A stretch of 64,000 bases of DNA from Sphaerolaimus hirsutus (GCA_964036195.1 OZ038453.1:25010352-25074351), one strand, 5' to 3'; positions 32,166 through 43,140 are shown, counted from the stretch's first letter. A program made the numbers and translations. The notes: generated from the sequence alone by a model not told the origin.

Positions 32166-32460
32166 AACACCTTCCCGATCAAGTCCGGCCGCCCAGTTTT
32201 GATTTTTCTTCTGACGTCCTTCCTATCTTCAGTTCTAGGGCGTGCCGGAAGCTGAAACGTGGGGGAGATATGGGCGCAACCCCCCTCTACTTCGCATGAA
32301 TTGGGTGGGTCGCCCCAAGTGCCAAATTTTTTTTGGCTTTTTTGGTGTCCCACACAGGTCCGACCCCCACTGATTTCTGTACTGTACTTGCCACATGTAA
32401 ATATGATCCACATATTGCAACAGGTGCACATGATAAAAAATTCATGTTCCCAGCGTGGAG
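32166..32460. repeat. Single arm of the AACACCTTCCCGGTCAAG family
   Basis: AAACACCTTCCCGATCAAGT followed by text (..GGTGTCCCACACAGGTCCGA) parallel to one arm of the foldback at 55931-57392. Its partner arm is missing here. Confidence 0.5.
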
Positions 32461-32568
32461 CACATGCAACTATTGAAATATGTGTATTTGCCCCACACTT
32501 GATTCGGGACTTTCAACAACTCTGCCTCGTTGTCGCTGGGAACAAAAATGTTCTCGCGTGCAAGAAGT

Positions 32569-33459
32569 AGTGATGTAAAAGGCACCGGGAAAAATGGCAC
32601 CGCACCGCACCGGCACCTTTGCCAACGCATGAAAAGGGCACCTGGCACCCTGGGGCACCGGCCAGAAAATGGCACCGCACCGCACCGGCACCGGCGGGTG
32701 CTAGCACCGAAAGGCACCGCACCGGGCTGGAATTTCTGAAGTAAATATCGGGCAGTTTCTCAGTGGTGTCACCTTTGGAAGTGCATATTTCCATGAATTT
32801 TCAACCGATTTTGATGGTTGAGCACTTAAAATGATCAGTATGATGTGGCAATCACTTTTATGCACCAATTACGATGATTACAAATGAAAGATAAAATATT
32901 TAATTCACTACTACAATGTCCATAGCCACTATTGTCTACTGATCGGAGTCGTTGCTGTACAGAGAATGGAACTATCTCTGTCATAAACTGACAACAAATT
33001 TTGAACAAAAAAGTAAGATAAATATAAAATATAAAAATGATTAAAAACTCAACAAAATTTTAGATTCGCTCATCAGATCACGTATCGGGTATAATGGATT
33101 TCACAGTAGGTATATTTATTTGATGGGAGGTTTACAAAATAGGCAAAAACGGTTGGGTAAATATATCGCTGTTTTTTGAAATATGTATAAGCGCATAATA
33201 TGGACAAAATTGCACAGCACATGAAGCCTTGGCCGGTGCCCTTCCCGATGCCTTTTACTTTTGCCCTGGTGCTAGCACCTTTGGCACCGGCAAAAAAATG
33301 GCACCGCACCGCACCAGCACCGGTGCTATTCTGAAAAAAATGGCACTGGCACCGGCATGGCACCCCTGAAGATTGCAATGACACCGCACTAGCACCGGTG
33401 TTGGTGCCCTTCGGTGCCCAGCACCGGGGCACCGGTGCCCCGGTGCCTTTACATCACTA
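32569..33459. mobile_element. hAT-like MITE, GGCACC/GGTGCC-word family (copy 1)
   Basis: TAGTGATGTAAAAGGCACC .. GGTGCCTTTACATCACTA with an exact 8-bp duplication, GCAAGAAG, at 32561-32568 and 33460-33467. Both flanks are runs of GGCACCGCACCGCACCGGCA and its complement. The middle (32730-33230) is AT-rich. The uninterrupted target occurs at 20803-20818 in inverse orientation. Confidence 0.9.
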
Positions 33460-33640
33460 GCAAGAAGTCGACAAGTCCATTTCCCTCCCAAAAACAGTTT
33501 TGCTCCGTCCAAATGAAATGTCATGGACACCGCATTTTTCACATATACGTTGAGAGCAGGGGCTAAAAAGTTGACAATTTTGGACTTGTAGACTTTTAGA
33601 ATTAGACTTCTCAACTGCAAATTGTTTGCTTGTGTTAGGT

Positions 33641-34654
33641 CTTTTTGTAAGGAAATTGATTTGGCGCAAAGATTTGACAAAGTGTTGACATACCGCGAAT
33701 GTGTAAGTGACTTAATAATTTGTACAAAATAGGAGCGTCATGGCGTGGAATTTTTCTGTGCGGAGTAACTGAAAAACGTAATTAGCATACCCTCTACCCT
33801 TGAATAAGTCCCCCAGAGAGCGATTTTTTGTCAGGACTTTTTGAGGGGGACATATTCGAGGGGGTTATCCAAGGGGGTAATCCAAGGGGGGTGTATTTTT
33901 CATTAGGATATTAAGTAACATGCAAGATCAACACAGTGCATGAATAGGGCCGAAATTCCATAATTCATGCAATGAAATCAATGCTCCATCTTTTGAGAAT
34001 CCATTTGTGAAACTTTTAGCTTTTTTTGGATTTAGAAAATGTTCTTACAAAAATATCGATTGCGGATATGTTGCATGGAAGCGTTTTACCATTAATGGCT
34101 TTTTTCTCATCTGAATACGCTTCATTGGGGTGTGAGGACAAATTTTCTTTTTGTAAGGAAATTGATTTGGCGCAAAGATTTGACAAAGTGTTGACATACC
34201 GCGAATGTGTAAGTGACTAATTAATTTGTACAAAATAAGAGCGTCATGGCGTGGAATTTTTCTGCGCGTAGTAACTGAGAAACGTGATTAGCATACCGTC
34301 TACCCTTGAATAAGTCCCCCGGAGAGCGATTTTTTGTCAGGACTTTTTGAGGGGGACCTATTCGAGGGGGTTATCCAAGGGGGTTGTATTTTTCATAAGA
34401 AAATTAAGTAACATGCAAGATATACACAGTGCATGAATAGGGCTGAAATTCCATAATTCATGCAATGAAATCAATGCTCCATCTTTTGAGAATCCATTTT
34501 TGAGACTTTTAGCTTTTTTTCAGATTTAGAAAATGTTCTTACAAAAATATCAATCGCGGATATGTCACATGTAAGCGTTTTACCGTTAATGGCTTTTTCT
34601 CATCTGAATATGCTTCATTGGGGTGTGAGGACAAATACGACGCCTTTATGCGCG
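33641..34654. repeat. 507-bp direct tandem duplication
   Basis: The text beginning CTTTTTGTAAGGAAATTGAT at 33641 recurs at 34148, and identity continues (AGCGTCATGGCGTGGAATTT, ..TGCATGAATAGGGC..) to about 34147 / 34654. Each copy carries an exon-like segment with a GTAAGT donor and a CTCGAATAAGTCCCC-type hairpin. Confidence 0.85.
34031..34210 (+). CDS. Candidate Cys-containing exon in the tandem duplication
   Basis: After a TTTAG the frame NVLTKISIADMLHGSVLPLM, AFFSSEYASLGCEDKFSFCK, EIDLAQRFDKVLTYREC runs to donor GTAAGT at 34211. The other copy (34540-34655) has one T fewer in a T-run. There a different frame is open across the region, reading CSYKNI..GYVTCKRFTVNG, FFSSEYASLGCEDK, DAFMRVMC, stop. 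Substitutions between the copies fit the first frame better at the 5' end. The upstream copy (33641-33703) has only the CKEIDLAQRF..EC end. Probably a decaying exon of a PAN-like gene; frame uncertain. Confidence 0.35.
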
Positions 34655-34659
34655 TCATG

Positions 34660-34955
34660 TGCTGAGATGGTTCAGACCCAGAATAATTTGCAAAAACTGA
34701 TGAACATTTATTGTTACGATTCTAACGTTTATTGCTACGATTTTTATCTCACATAAATATTTGATGCTGCTAAACATGCTATTTTACTTTATTGCTACAT
34801 TGCGAATTGGGTTGATTTGGTGCCATTTTATGGAGACTTTTTGCAAAAAAAAATAATCAAAATTTGACTTTACTTGTGCTTTCTATTTTGTTCATGAAAA
34901 TAAAGGCATTGGATTAGATCACTTGACAACTGTGTTGATCATACTTTTGTTATAA
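34660..34955. other. Spacer
   Basis: AT-rich sequence between the tandem duplication and the second endonuclease fragment. Nothing supported. Confidence 0.3.
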
Positions 34956-34959
34956 CAAC

Positions 34960-35710
34960 CATATCACTTCCATTAGTGATACTATATCAAAATACACATC
35001 ATTTATGCTGGAAAAGGGACGAAATAATTGCCTTGATACAGATAGAACATTGGATGTGATATCATGTGCTTTGTGGAAACACATTTCAAATGTGAGACAG
35101 AGGCGATCAAAATTCCAGGTTACAAAGGGATACACACTTTTAAATCGGGTCGTGAAGCTGGGGGTATCTCCATTTACATTAAGGATACAATTTCTCACTT
35201 GACCATGGATTTTAAGAACTCATCTAACATAGTAGGGGTTGCTGTGAGTACAGCAAACTCAATACAAAATGTTGTGACATGCTACCTGGAAAATAATTCT
35301 AAAGCAAAAAAATCGCATGCCATAGTTAACAAAAATGTTGACATACTGAGTGAACTGGGCGACTTAATATCTAAAGATAAATCCCGCAAATCTAAATACT
35401 CTGCTAATAGGTGACTTTAATGGACACATTGGAGACAACAGTTTGGGCATTACGGGCAACTCATGTGAAATAAATACCAATGGTCATTTAATTCGAGATT
35501 GGTACAGCACGTATGGATTCAACTTGGTAAATTGAGAATTTTCGGGCTTGTGGACGTATGAACGGATAAATGCTAAAACAATAATAGATCTGTGCTTCAC
35601 CACAAATGAAATATCTCGTGTGTCTGGTTATATAGACAGTAATGGGATGAACTGTCCATTGATTTCAGATCACCATGCAATAGTTGTTAAGATATCAGGG
35701 ATTGAGACAA
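34960..35710 (+). pseudogene. Non-LTR retrotransposon endonuclease fragment (copy 2)
   Basis: About 93% alike by eye to 14755-15500. It has a short insertion/frameshift near the start, then VETHFKCETEAIKIPGYKGI, and a second frameshift near 35395. The GDFN motif is intact here (GDFNGHIGDN), and SDHHAIVVKISGI is near 35670. An in-frame stop occurs after KLVN-like text at 35537. It ends abruptly around 35715, earlier than copy 1. No RT. The 5' boundary (TTAGTGATACTATATCAAAA) is shared by both copies. Confidence 0.75.
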
Positions 35711-35797
35711 TAAGCCGTTGACAAACGACTCGAAAATCGCTGACAACTATGAGTCTAAAATACAATTGACTCCATAACACTGAACTTGAACACAAAC

Positions 35798-35899
35798 TAC
35801 CATATTTCCTCGAAATACCCCCCGGGAGTGATTGTTTCAGAGTGAGAATTTTGAGGGGGTGGGGGTTAAACGAGGGGGGTATTTCGAGGAAATACGGTA
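35798..35899. mobile_element. Minimal TA-flanked MITE, CCTCGAAATACCCCC family (102 bp)
   Basis: TACCATATTTCCTCGAAATA .. GGTATTTCGAGGAAATACGG, TA. The interior is reduced to about 50 bp; it is essentially two inverted ends. Confidence 0.8.
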
Positions 35900-35958
35900 C
35901 AAATTGTGTTTTTGTGTCTTCACAGAATATGGTGGTACACTGTATCAGAAATGCTGCA

Positions 35959-36084
35959 TACCGTATATTCTCGAATAAGTCCCCCGGGGGAGTTATTTTT
36001 TCGTCAGTGCTTTTGAGGGGGGAGTTATTCAAGGGTGGGGAGTTATTCAAGAGGGGGGGGGGACTTATTCAAGGATATACGGTA
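35959..36084. mobile_element. TA-flanked MITE, CTCGAATAAGTCCCC variant
   Basis: TACCGTATATTCTCGAATAA .. TTATTCAAGGATATACGG, TA. It shares the CCGTA outer end with the other TA families but uses the word AATAAGTCCCC. It lies in the intron upstream of the unit 3 CEPP exon. Confidence 0.75.
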
Positions 36085-36227
36085 TAGGGAAAATATTGTC
36101 AATAAACATACAAATGCACAATTTTTGCTACAGAGGGCTGTAAAATATTGGCTAATAATAGAGGGCTATCTATATCCATTCAGGTCAATATTCATTCTAA
36201 TATCTGTTCCTAATACTTATTTTGTAG

Positions 36228-36295
36228 GTTCTGCGAGCCACCAGCCACTACTTGGGATGTTGTTGAGCAGGAATACGAGTCATCATGCCTGCAAC
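36228..36295 (+). CDS. Unit 3 'CEPP' exon
   Basis: 68 nt, acceptor TTTTGTAG, donor GTTAGT: FCEPPATTWDVVEQEYESSC, LQ. It has conserved borders and phase with the other two copies. No Cys-rich exon was found upstream within 4 kb. Its phase 1 end fits the LDLa exon at 37831 (C + CG gives proline, then TTTQAPSTTT). Confidence 0.65.
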
Positions 36296-36307
36296 GTTAG
36301 TCCCTTT

Positions 36308-36644
36308 CACAGCAAAAAATGGGTGTGTGGATGCGCGGTGAAGCATCGGGAAGTGTCTTCACGCCAACACTTCCCGACGCTTCACCAAGCATACCAGTTC
36401 TTCCAGCTGCGAAAATCTGCGTGAAGGCACTTCACGCTTCCTTATATGGCGCTCCCACACACATGTATACGTACGGGAAGCGTATGGATCTTCCACATTT
36501 TGGATGCACGTGAAATGCGCGGTGAAGCTAGGTGAAGAGTGTGGAAGACACTTCACCGAGATTTTTGTGATGTCTGTGGAAGCGTGCCGCTTCAAGCGCA
36601 TCCAGGTCGCTTCCACACGCTTCACGGATCCATTTTTTGCTGTG
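36308..36644. mobile_element. CACAGCAAAAAATGGGT element, GAAGTG-word (copy 2)
   Basis: Left CACAGCAAAAAATGGGTGTG, right CCATTTTTTGCTGTG; GGTGAAGC..GCTTCACC words throughout. It begins 12 nt after the CEPP exon donor. No duplication of the target seen. Confidence 0.75.
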
Positions 36645-36752
36645 TACACCATTTATCCAGTCCACAGGGGGTTGGATAGCAGAGTTAATATTGGTTATTT
36701 ACATTTACACTAAAATACACATAAAACTGCGTACTGAGTAAGTACTCGGGGG

Positions 36753-37754
36753 CAGGGTTGGCAAAATTTCAGGAAAAAAAGTGAAATAAAATAAAATGGA
36801 AAATTTCAAAATAAAAATAAAAATTGTATAAAAATTCAAATTTTTGTAAAAATTTTGTAAAATTGTATACAAATTCATATTTTTGTAAAAATTGTATAAA
36901 AATTCATATTTTTTGTAAAAATTTTTTTGTTTGTTTATAGTTCAACCTGTTCATTTGCGGAGCTGGGGCAGTCCCAAGCCATGTAAAGTGTCAAAATGTC
37001 ATATGCAATGACATGGAAAGTGTCAATTTTCATGAAAATGTTAAGTAAAGTGTCAATTGTCATGACAAATATAAATTAAAGTGGAAACTGTAAAGCAAAT
37101 TGTATCCAAATCTTATCTTTTGTATCCTAATCTTGTTGTTTTTGTAACCACATCTTATGTGAACATTTGGTACCAAAACATAAGATTTAGATACCAAAAT
37201 ATAAGGTTTGGATACCAAAACATAAGATTCAGATACACAATTGACCTTACTCTGCACGACATTTGTCATGACAATTATACTTTGCTTGACATTTGAGATG
37301 CCAATTGACCTTACTACATTTGTCATGACAATTGACACTTTGCATGATGTTTTACAAATGGACCCAGCGTTTGTAATCCAGTAATCCAGTAATCACTCCA
37401 GTAATCCTTCTACTGAAAATGCAAACCAATCTTATCGATAATTGTAACTTAACACTTGCAATGCAACTAGCTAACAATAACTACTGCATGCAACTTTTGT
37501 AAAGTAATGGAAAACTTTGTCACACGTTTTTCATGTTTAGGTCTAATTATCACATTTTTCTGACCTTGCATGCAAGATTATGATTTTTTGTAAAATTTCT
37601 GTAAAATTTTTGTAAAATGGTCCATTTTATAATTTAATTTATATTTTGGTTTAAAATAAAATAAAATGAAACAAGAATAAAATTAAAATAAAATACATTT
37701 TTATACAATTTTTATACAATCTGTATACAAATGATTTTTATAAAACCAACCCTG
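36753..37754. mobile_element. hAT-like MITE, CAGGGTTGGCAAA / AATAAAAT family (copy 2)
   Basis: CAGGGTTGGCAAAATTTC .. TTATAAAACCAACCCTG. The flanks CTCGGGGG and CTCATGGG agree at 6 of 8 bases. Same order of inner words as 11910-12938, including the central TTGGATACCAAAACATAAG part. Confidence 0.8.
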
Positions 37755-37830
37755 CTCATGGGTACAACACTTTGATGGTACAAACCCATCTGCACTTTAT
37801 CCTCTTGCAACAAAACAGTGCACATTCTAG

Positions 37831-38315
37831 CGACCACAACGCAAGCACCAAGCACCACAACATCCACTACAACATCCACAACTACAACCACAACTGAATG
37901 TGATGATGGAGACACAGCATTCACTTGCACAAGTGGCGTCGGACAGGACTACCTAGTTGCACACGGAGATGAATTCCCCCAGGAGTATTGCCCTGGCAAC
38001 ATCCCATTGTTGAGTGTATGTAATGAGTACATAGATTGTATTGATGGGGAAGATGAGCAAAACTGCCCGTTAGTAAACTGTGTTCCAGCCAAGTCCGGCA
38101 GTCACTTCCTTGACTCCAGCTGTGATGGGGCTAGAAGTCTGAAATTTTGCAGTGATGTACCCAACATCTCTCACTCCTATGCAGAAATTAATGGAGCTGC
38201 TGAACTGGACATGCGATCCTGTGGAAAATTGTTGCAATATGAAATGATGTGTGATCTAAATTTATTTGTAAATTTTATGGATAAGAGTGACATCAAAATC
38301 AATATTTACCATTAG
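37831..38315 (+). CDS. LDL-receptor class A-like exon with Thr-rich lead (unit 3)
   Basis: After CACATTCTAG the reading CG ACC ACA ACG.. gives TTTQAPSTTTSTTTSTTTTT, then ECDDGDTAFTC..YC..NIP..VCNEYIDCIDGEDEQNC, an LDLa-like module with the acidic Ca-binding pattern DCIDGEDE (about residues 75-82), followed by a second Cys-rich stretch (NCVPAKSGSHFLDSSCDG, FCSDVPNISHSYAEINGA, MRSCGKLLQYEMMC). Stop at 38313. Upstream there is no ATG, and the AG plus phase match the CEPP exon, so I read this as a terminal exon, not an intronless gene. The inverted paralogue at 51716-51274 differs by a few residues and ends in a different frame after FVNFMD. Confidence 0.7.
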
Positions 38316-38679
38316 ATTATTTACCATTAAATTAACAATATTACAGTACGATATGTCAACTGCACTGTTCTGAGAACACATTTAATTTTACTCATACTCA
38401 CCATTTTACACATAAAAATCAATAGAAAAGCACCAATCTATTGTTTCTTCAACCTTTTATCTGCCATTCTATTAGAGGTGCTGTTCAATTGGAGGTATCT
38501 TTCCCAATAAATAAACCTCTAATGTTTATGTACACTTTTGGAATGTTTCTGAGTAAAGAAAATTCAACACAATTCAAATGACAGCACAATTTATATCAGC
38601 AATCAATGTGCAAATGAGTTATTGAAATGATGTCAATGGGCCCATGGCTTGCTCAACAATGGCAAACACACATTTAGTA

Positions 38680-39129
38680 TACCGTATTTCCTCGAAATAC
38701 CCCCCGGGGGGTGATTGTTTCATAGTGGTCCCGAGAGGTGGGGTTAAAAGAGGGGGGGTATTTCGAGGGGGGGTTATTATTTCACAAGAAAATTTTTGAA
38801 AACCAAGTACCAAATTGTCGTCTGAAACGTACGCAGACGTCGAAAAATGCAACAAAAACCGCCATTTATAAGGTTCTGTAGACTAATATTAGTATGTAGA
38901 TGGTATCTACACTGTTATAACGTGACACCGACATTGTTTAAACGTGTGTTCTGCAGTACACAGAACACAAACTACAGTTATTGCCATGTACGTTCCATTT
39001 ACACTCAATTTGGGGGGGGGTATTTCGAGGGGGGGGGGTGATTGTTTCATAGTGGTCCCGAGAGGGGGGGTCAAACGAGGGGGGGGGGGTATTTCGAGGG
39101 GGGGGGGGGTATTTCGAGGAAATACGGTA
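38680..39129. mobile_element. TA-flanked MITE, CCTCGAAATACCCCC family (complete, with empty site)
   Basis: TA, CCGTATTTCCTCGAAATA .. TATTTCGAGGAAATACGG, TA. It lies in a segment duplicated in inverse orientation at 50450-51720; the counterpart at about 50883-50892 lacks it, leaving one TA-sized target (AATA, where the filled site implies TATG). It is inverted in orientation relative to 31402-31859. Confidence 0.9.
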
Positions 39130-39134
39130 TGCAG

Positions 39135-39660
39135 AAACTCCTTGAGATTCATGGAAAGTAATTTTTTTAACTCTAGACTAGGGATAGCCAGGGGTTATTT
39201 TCAAAGTTTTTTTGTCAAATAAAAACATTTTATTCAAAAAACCGGCCATCGAAACCATTTTTTTAAAAACCTTGCCAGAATTATTAGTAGTACACTCAAC
39301 AGACATGATATTCTACAATTTTGTTGCACTTATGTTTCCCTTCGCTGATCGTTGGCGATGCGAAACTTATGTTTGCTGGAAGCCTATTTAAAATAAAAGA
39401 GATAATACTTCCGCTTGTCTTTAGAACAGCTTTGCCGCACGCTGCAATGTTCACTTGGCTTCAAGGAGAAAAATAAATGGGATTAAATTCATTAAAAATT
39501 ATTAATCTACTGACAATTTCTTATATTTTATCAAACCCCTTATTTTTATTGTGTCTAAAGGGTTTAAATTCCTAGAAACACTCAAATGTGACATCTAAGT
39601 GTCCTTTACTGTCTCATTTTTGCTTTTTTTAGGAGCAACATTACCATTATACTGAAAAAT
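39135..39660. repeat. Continuation of the inverted segmental duplication
   Basis: From the MITE to about 39550 the sequence matches the complement of 50455-50880 (for example AAAACATTTTATTCAAAAAA, GCACGCTGCAATGTTCACTT). Non-coding. Confidence 0.7.
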
Positions 39661-39669
39661 GAATTCATT

Positions 39670-40895
39670 TACACTACTGTGCAGAAAAGTTGGGACTCTG
39701 CATGCTGCAGGATAAACGTTGCCAAAAGTTAAAAATGATGAATGTGCACAAATGAGAATACCATTTGTGGGTACTGTGGGGGTTGGCTACATGTGCCCAG
39801 GATGGCCAGCCATCAAGTTTCTATGTGCATATATTCTTAGTGCAGTAACACATAATGCACTCACTTTGTTTGTGTTTCAGAATAGTTGGGACTCTGCTTG
39901 TTTCGGACAATAGCTGCCCAGTTTCTTATTTTAAAGTCTGTATTCAATGCCTCTATTTATTTTAAAACAAAATTTTCAATATGGCGACTGCCACACTGTA
40001 TTGCTAAGCTATGTGATCAGCAGGGAATTTTTTAAGCTAGAACAGGAGATGGTAGTGCAAATGGGGAACTGTGGTATGTATTTGTTTTGCATCCATTGCC
40101 AGCCACTTGGAAATGGAGGTAGGCATACTAGTCCGTGGGGCTATTTGGTGTGTAAATTTGAGGCTTTGGCTTTGCTCTATTGGGGAGAACAGTTGGCCCA
40201 ACCATCATGTAATGTGCAAGCATTTTGTATGGAAGAAAGTCTGAAGGGCTATAACTTTTGATAGGGAAGAGATATTGAAATAATTTTTTGGTATAACAAC
40301 TATGTGTGTCATAAGTATATGATAGCATGTTAAAAAATGTCGCCATATAAGTCAAATCAGCATAAGGAATTTAGACACCAGTGACAACTTTGAAGTGTTC
40401 TAACTTTTGATTGGAAAGAGATATGGACTGATTTTTGGGCCAGATGAATTATTTTTGTCTAAGGTATATGATTGAACATTCAGAAAAATATATTTTTCAT
40501 GTCAAAAAACGGGTCAAATAAGCATACGGAATTTAGACGTCATTAATCAGACCTCAAAATTGGAATCTACAGGTTGTACCGATCATTATAAGTGTTAAAC
40601 GATTCAAAACAGCCCAGAAATCGTCGAGTTATAAAACTTCAAACTCAATCATCCAAATCAGCCATGTTTATTATTTTCATCGACCACCTTTTTATGGACC
40701 CCTTATCTCTGGCCTGGGGGATTATTCAAGCAAACAACTTTTTACCAGTAGCCCAAACCTTAAACCCCAACATACTCGAATGGCATCAAAATTGGGCAAG
40801 AGACAAGTCACTGGGAGGAGACAAAAGTGTTTTGGACCCATGGCCTCCCATTTCTCTATTGAGAAAAGTCCCAACTATTCAGCACGGTAGTTTGT
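39670..40895. mobile_element. Tc1/mariner-like MITE, CACTACCGTGCAG family (copy 1)
   Basis: TA, CACTACTGTGCAGAAAAGTT .. AACTATTCAGCACGGTAG(T). Internal text CCATTGCCAGC..GGGGCTATTTGGTGTGTAAA and ATAACTTTTGAT is shared with 46875-48137. The terminal CACTACCGT with TA target is typical of Tc1-type ends. No transposase is encoded. Confidence 0.75.
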
Positions 40896-41198
40896 ATCAA
40901 ATATGCACATTCTATCGGAATGGGGCTAGAAAAATGATTGGTGAGATATATTCATCGGATGAAATTTGGGGGAAAATTTTTGGCGGACTCCCACAGCAGA
41001 ATCGGTGGCTGCATGGGGGTCCCCCCTGGGCTGCATGTAGGCACCCCCTGCATGCAACCCAACCTTAGTTATCAACCACCCCCCTTGCATTTGGGCCAAG
41101 TTACAGACAGGTGAAATTTTTTCTCCAAAAGTTCCATCTATATCAGCCGGGACTGTACCAAGCGACAGATAGATGCCTTGGCGCCATTTTTATGGATG

Positions 41199-41653
41199 TA
41201 CACTACCGTGCAGAATAGTTGAGACTTTTTGCGCTGCATGATTAAAGTTGCCAGAATTTCGAAATGGTCGATATGCAAAACATTTGGATACTATACATGG
41301 GTACACTGGGGTACACTACACATGGTCGACTACACATGCCCGGGATGACCGCCCCTCGAGTTCAAATCTGCATATATTCCTGGTGTACAAACATATTAAC
41401 TCAGTTTGTTCATGTTTCAGAATAGTTGAGACTTTTCTTGTTTTGGGCAGTAGCCACCCAGTATCTCACTTTAAAGTCTATATCCAATTCCTATGTTCAT
41501 TTTTAACAAAATTTTCACCATGGCAACTGCTTGCCTGCATCGCTGAGCTCTGTGTATAGCAAGAAACATTCTAAGCATGAACAGCATATGGCAATGCATA
41601 TATGGAAATGTAGCATTCATTTATTTTTGCTGCAGTTTTGCATCCATTGCCAG
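41199..41653. mobile_element. Tc1/mariner-like MITE, CACTACCGTGCAG family (copy 2, truncated)
   Basis: Left end TA CACTACCGTGCAGAATAG and 450 bp nearly identical to 46877-47310. It breaks off at 41653, where AGTGGTGTAGCCAGGGGGG starts. Confidence 0.75.
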
Positions 41654-42009
41654 CAGTGGTGTAGCCAGGGGGGGGGGGCGGGGGGGGGGGCGGCCGCCCC
41701 CCCCCTTCCGGAGTGAGATATGGAAATGTCAGGAAATGTGTTCTCGTGCAACGATTTTGGGGTCAATTTTCAAAAATTTTGCTCGCAAGCGCGCATTTTT
41801 GCTTAACATTACTGGCATTTTTACTTTATAGATCGCGATTGCCTCAAGCTGTGTGAAAATGCAATCATTTGTGTCCATGTCGCTGTATATGTATGTTTAA
41901 TCGCTGAAAAAGCCTATATATTTTGCCCCAGTGAATATACCTCGAAACTCAAAGGAGTTTTTTGGAACACAAATATTTGTGCTTCTCTGTTTCTCAATAG
42001 TCAAGATAA

Positions 42010-42507
42010 CAGGGGTCTCCTAGGGGGGGGGGGCTGGGGGGGGGTTGCCCCCCCCCCCCAAATCCGCCAGCTATCTATCTATCCCGGAGGCCGCTCAGCT
42101 ATCTATCTATCCCGAGGCAAATTTTTTGGCTACTACCTCCAAAGACTCCCCCCAAATCGCTCAGCTATCTATCTATCTGGAGTGGTTTTTGAGAAATTCT
42201 GCCCCAATTTTCGCTCAAAATCGCCAATTTTCGCACCTTTTTATAGTTTTTCACCTTCAAAATTGTGCTCTCCGGCTATGGATAGTTATATGCCTGTTTT
42301 TAGCCATTTTAAACCTACTTTTGACCACTTTTAACCGATTATTAGCGATTTTTTCCCCTTTTGGCCTTCTATGCACTGAAAAAGCCTATATATTTTGCCC
42401 CCGCCAGCCCCCCCACCCTAGAAAAATTTTTCAGCTATCTATCCCTCCGGAGGAGCGATTTGCTTTCTATCCAGCCCCCGCGAAGGCCAAAATCTTGGAG
42501 ACCCCTG
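42010..42507. mobile_element. hAT-like MITE, CTATCTATCTATCC-word family
   Basis: CAGGGGTCTCCTAGG .. CTTGGAGACCCCTG with an exact 8-bp duplication, CAAGATAA, at 42002-42009 and 42508-42515. The word AGCTATCTATCTATCCCGGA is repeated at least three times on the left, and AGCTATCTATCCCTCCGGAG on the right. Fragments of the same family lie near 1965-2030 and 9860. Confidence 0.87.
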
Positions 42508-42559
42508 CAAGATAATGCATCAATAAATAAACAAATGATAAAAAATCAATAACAAACAA

Positions 42560-43140
42560 TAAAGCCCACATCAGTTGTTAAAATGTGAATATTTATGTTT
42601 ACTCGATAAAACAGATACTCGAGTACTGTGTAAATACGTTTACGTTTCCTCCAGAAAAAAATACCAGTACCCACTTACTCGCGTACAAAAGAACGCGAGT
42701 ACCAGAAAACGTATTTAAACGGGACATAGAAAGTGACATTTACATGGTCTACACCTGGGGCCAGTTCCACAAGTGGTAGACTAAAAAGGAAAACTCTACT
42801 CTTCACTCTCCACTTTACTCTACTCTTTACTTTTTACCCTTCTCTTTAATGTTCCACTCGTGGAAGCAGCAGCATGGGGCAGTTCCAAAGTGTCAACTGT
42901 GTACCCAGATCTTATGTTTTTGGTTCCAGATCTTATGTTTTTGCATCCAAATCTTGTGTTAAAATTTGGATACAATGTAAACACTTTCGGACTGCCCCCC
43001 GGTGCTGGTTCCACAAGTGGAAAATTAGAGTAGAGTAAAAAGTAAAGAGTAGAGTAAAACGTTAAGTGAACAATGGAGAGTTGACTTTTCCTTTTTATTT
43101 ACTGTTGAAAATCGCTGTACTTCACAGGTTGTACTTTTTA
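42560..43140. repeat. Word-repeat tracts (TACGTTTACGTT; GAGTAAAGAGTAGAG)
   Basis: At 42765-43085, CCAGTTCCACAAGTGGTAGA.. and ..TGGTTCCACAAGTGGAAAA frame ACTCTACTCTTTACTTTTTA / TAAAAAGTAAAGAGTAGAGT inverted words, with a nested TTATGTTTTTGGTTCCAGA tract. No gene seen. Confidence 0.55.

Noticed and set aside
40592-41068. 158-codon + strand ORF
   Set aside because: Most of it is interior and right end of the Tc1-like MITE (39670-40895); the reading matches the non-coding copy near 47900-48100 and has no domain.
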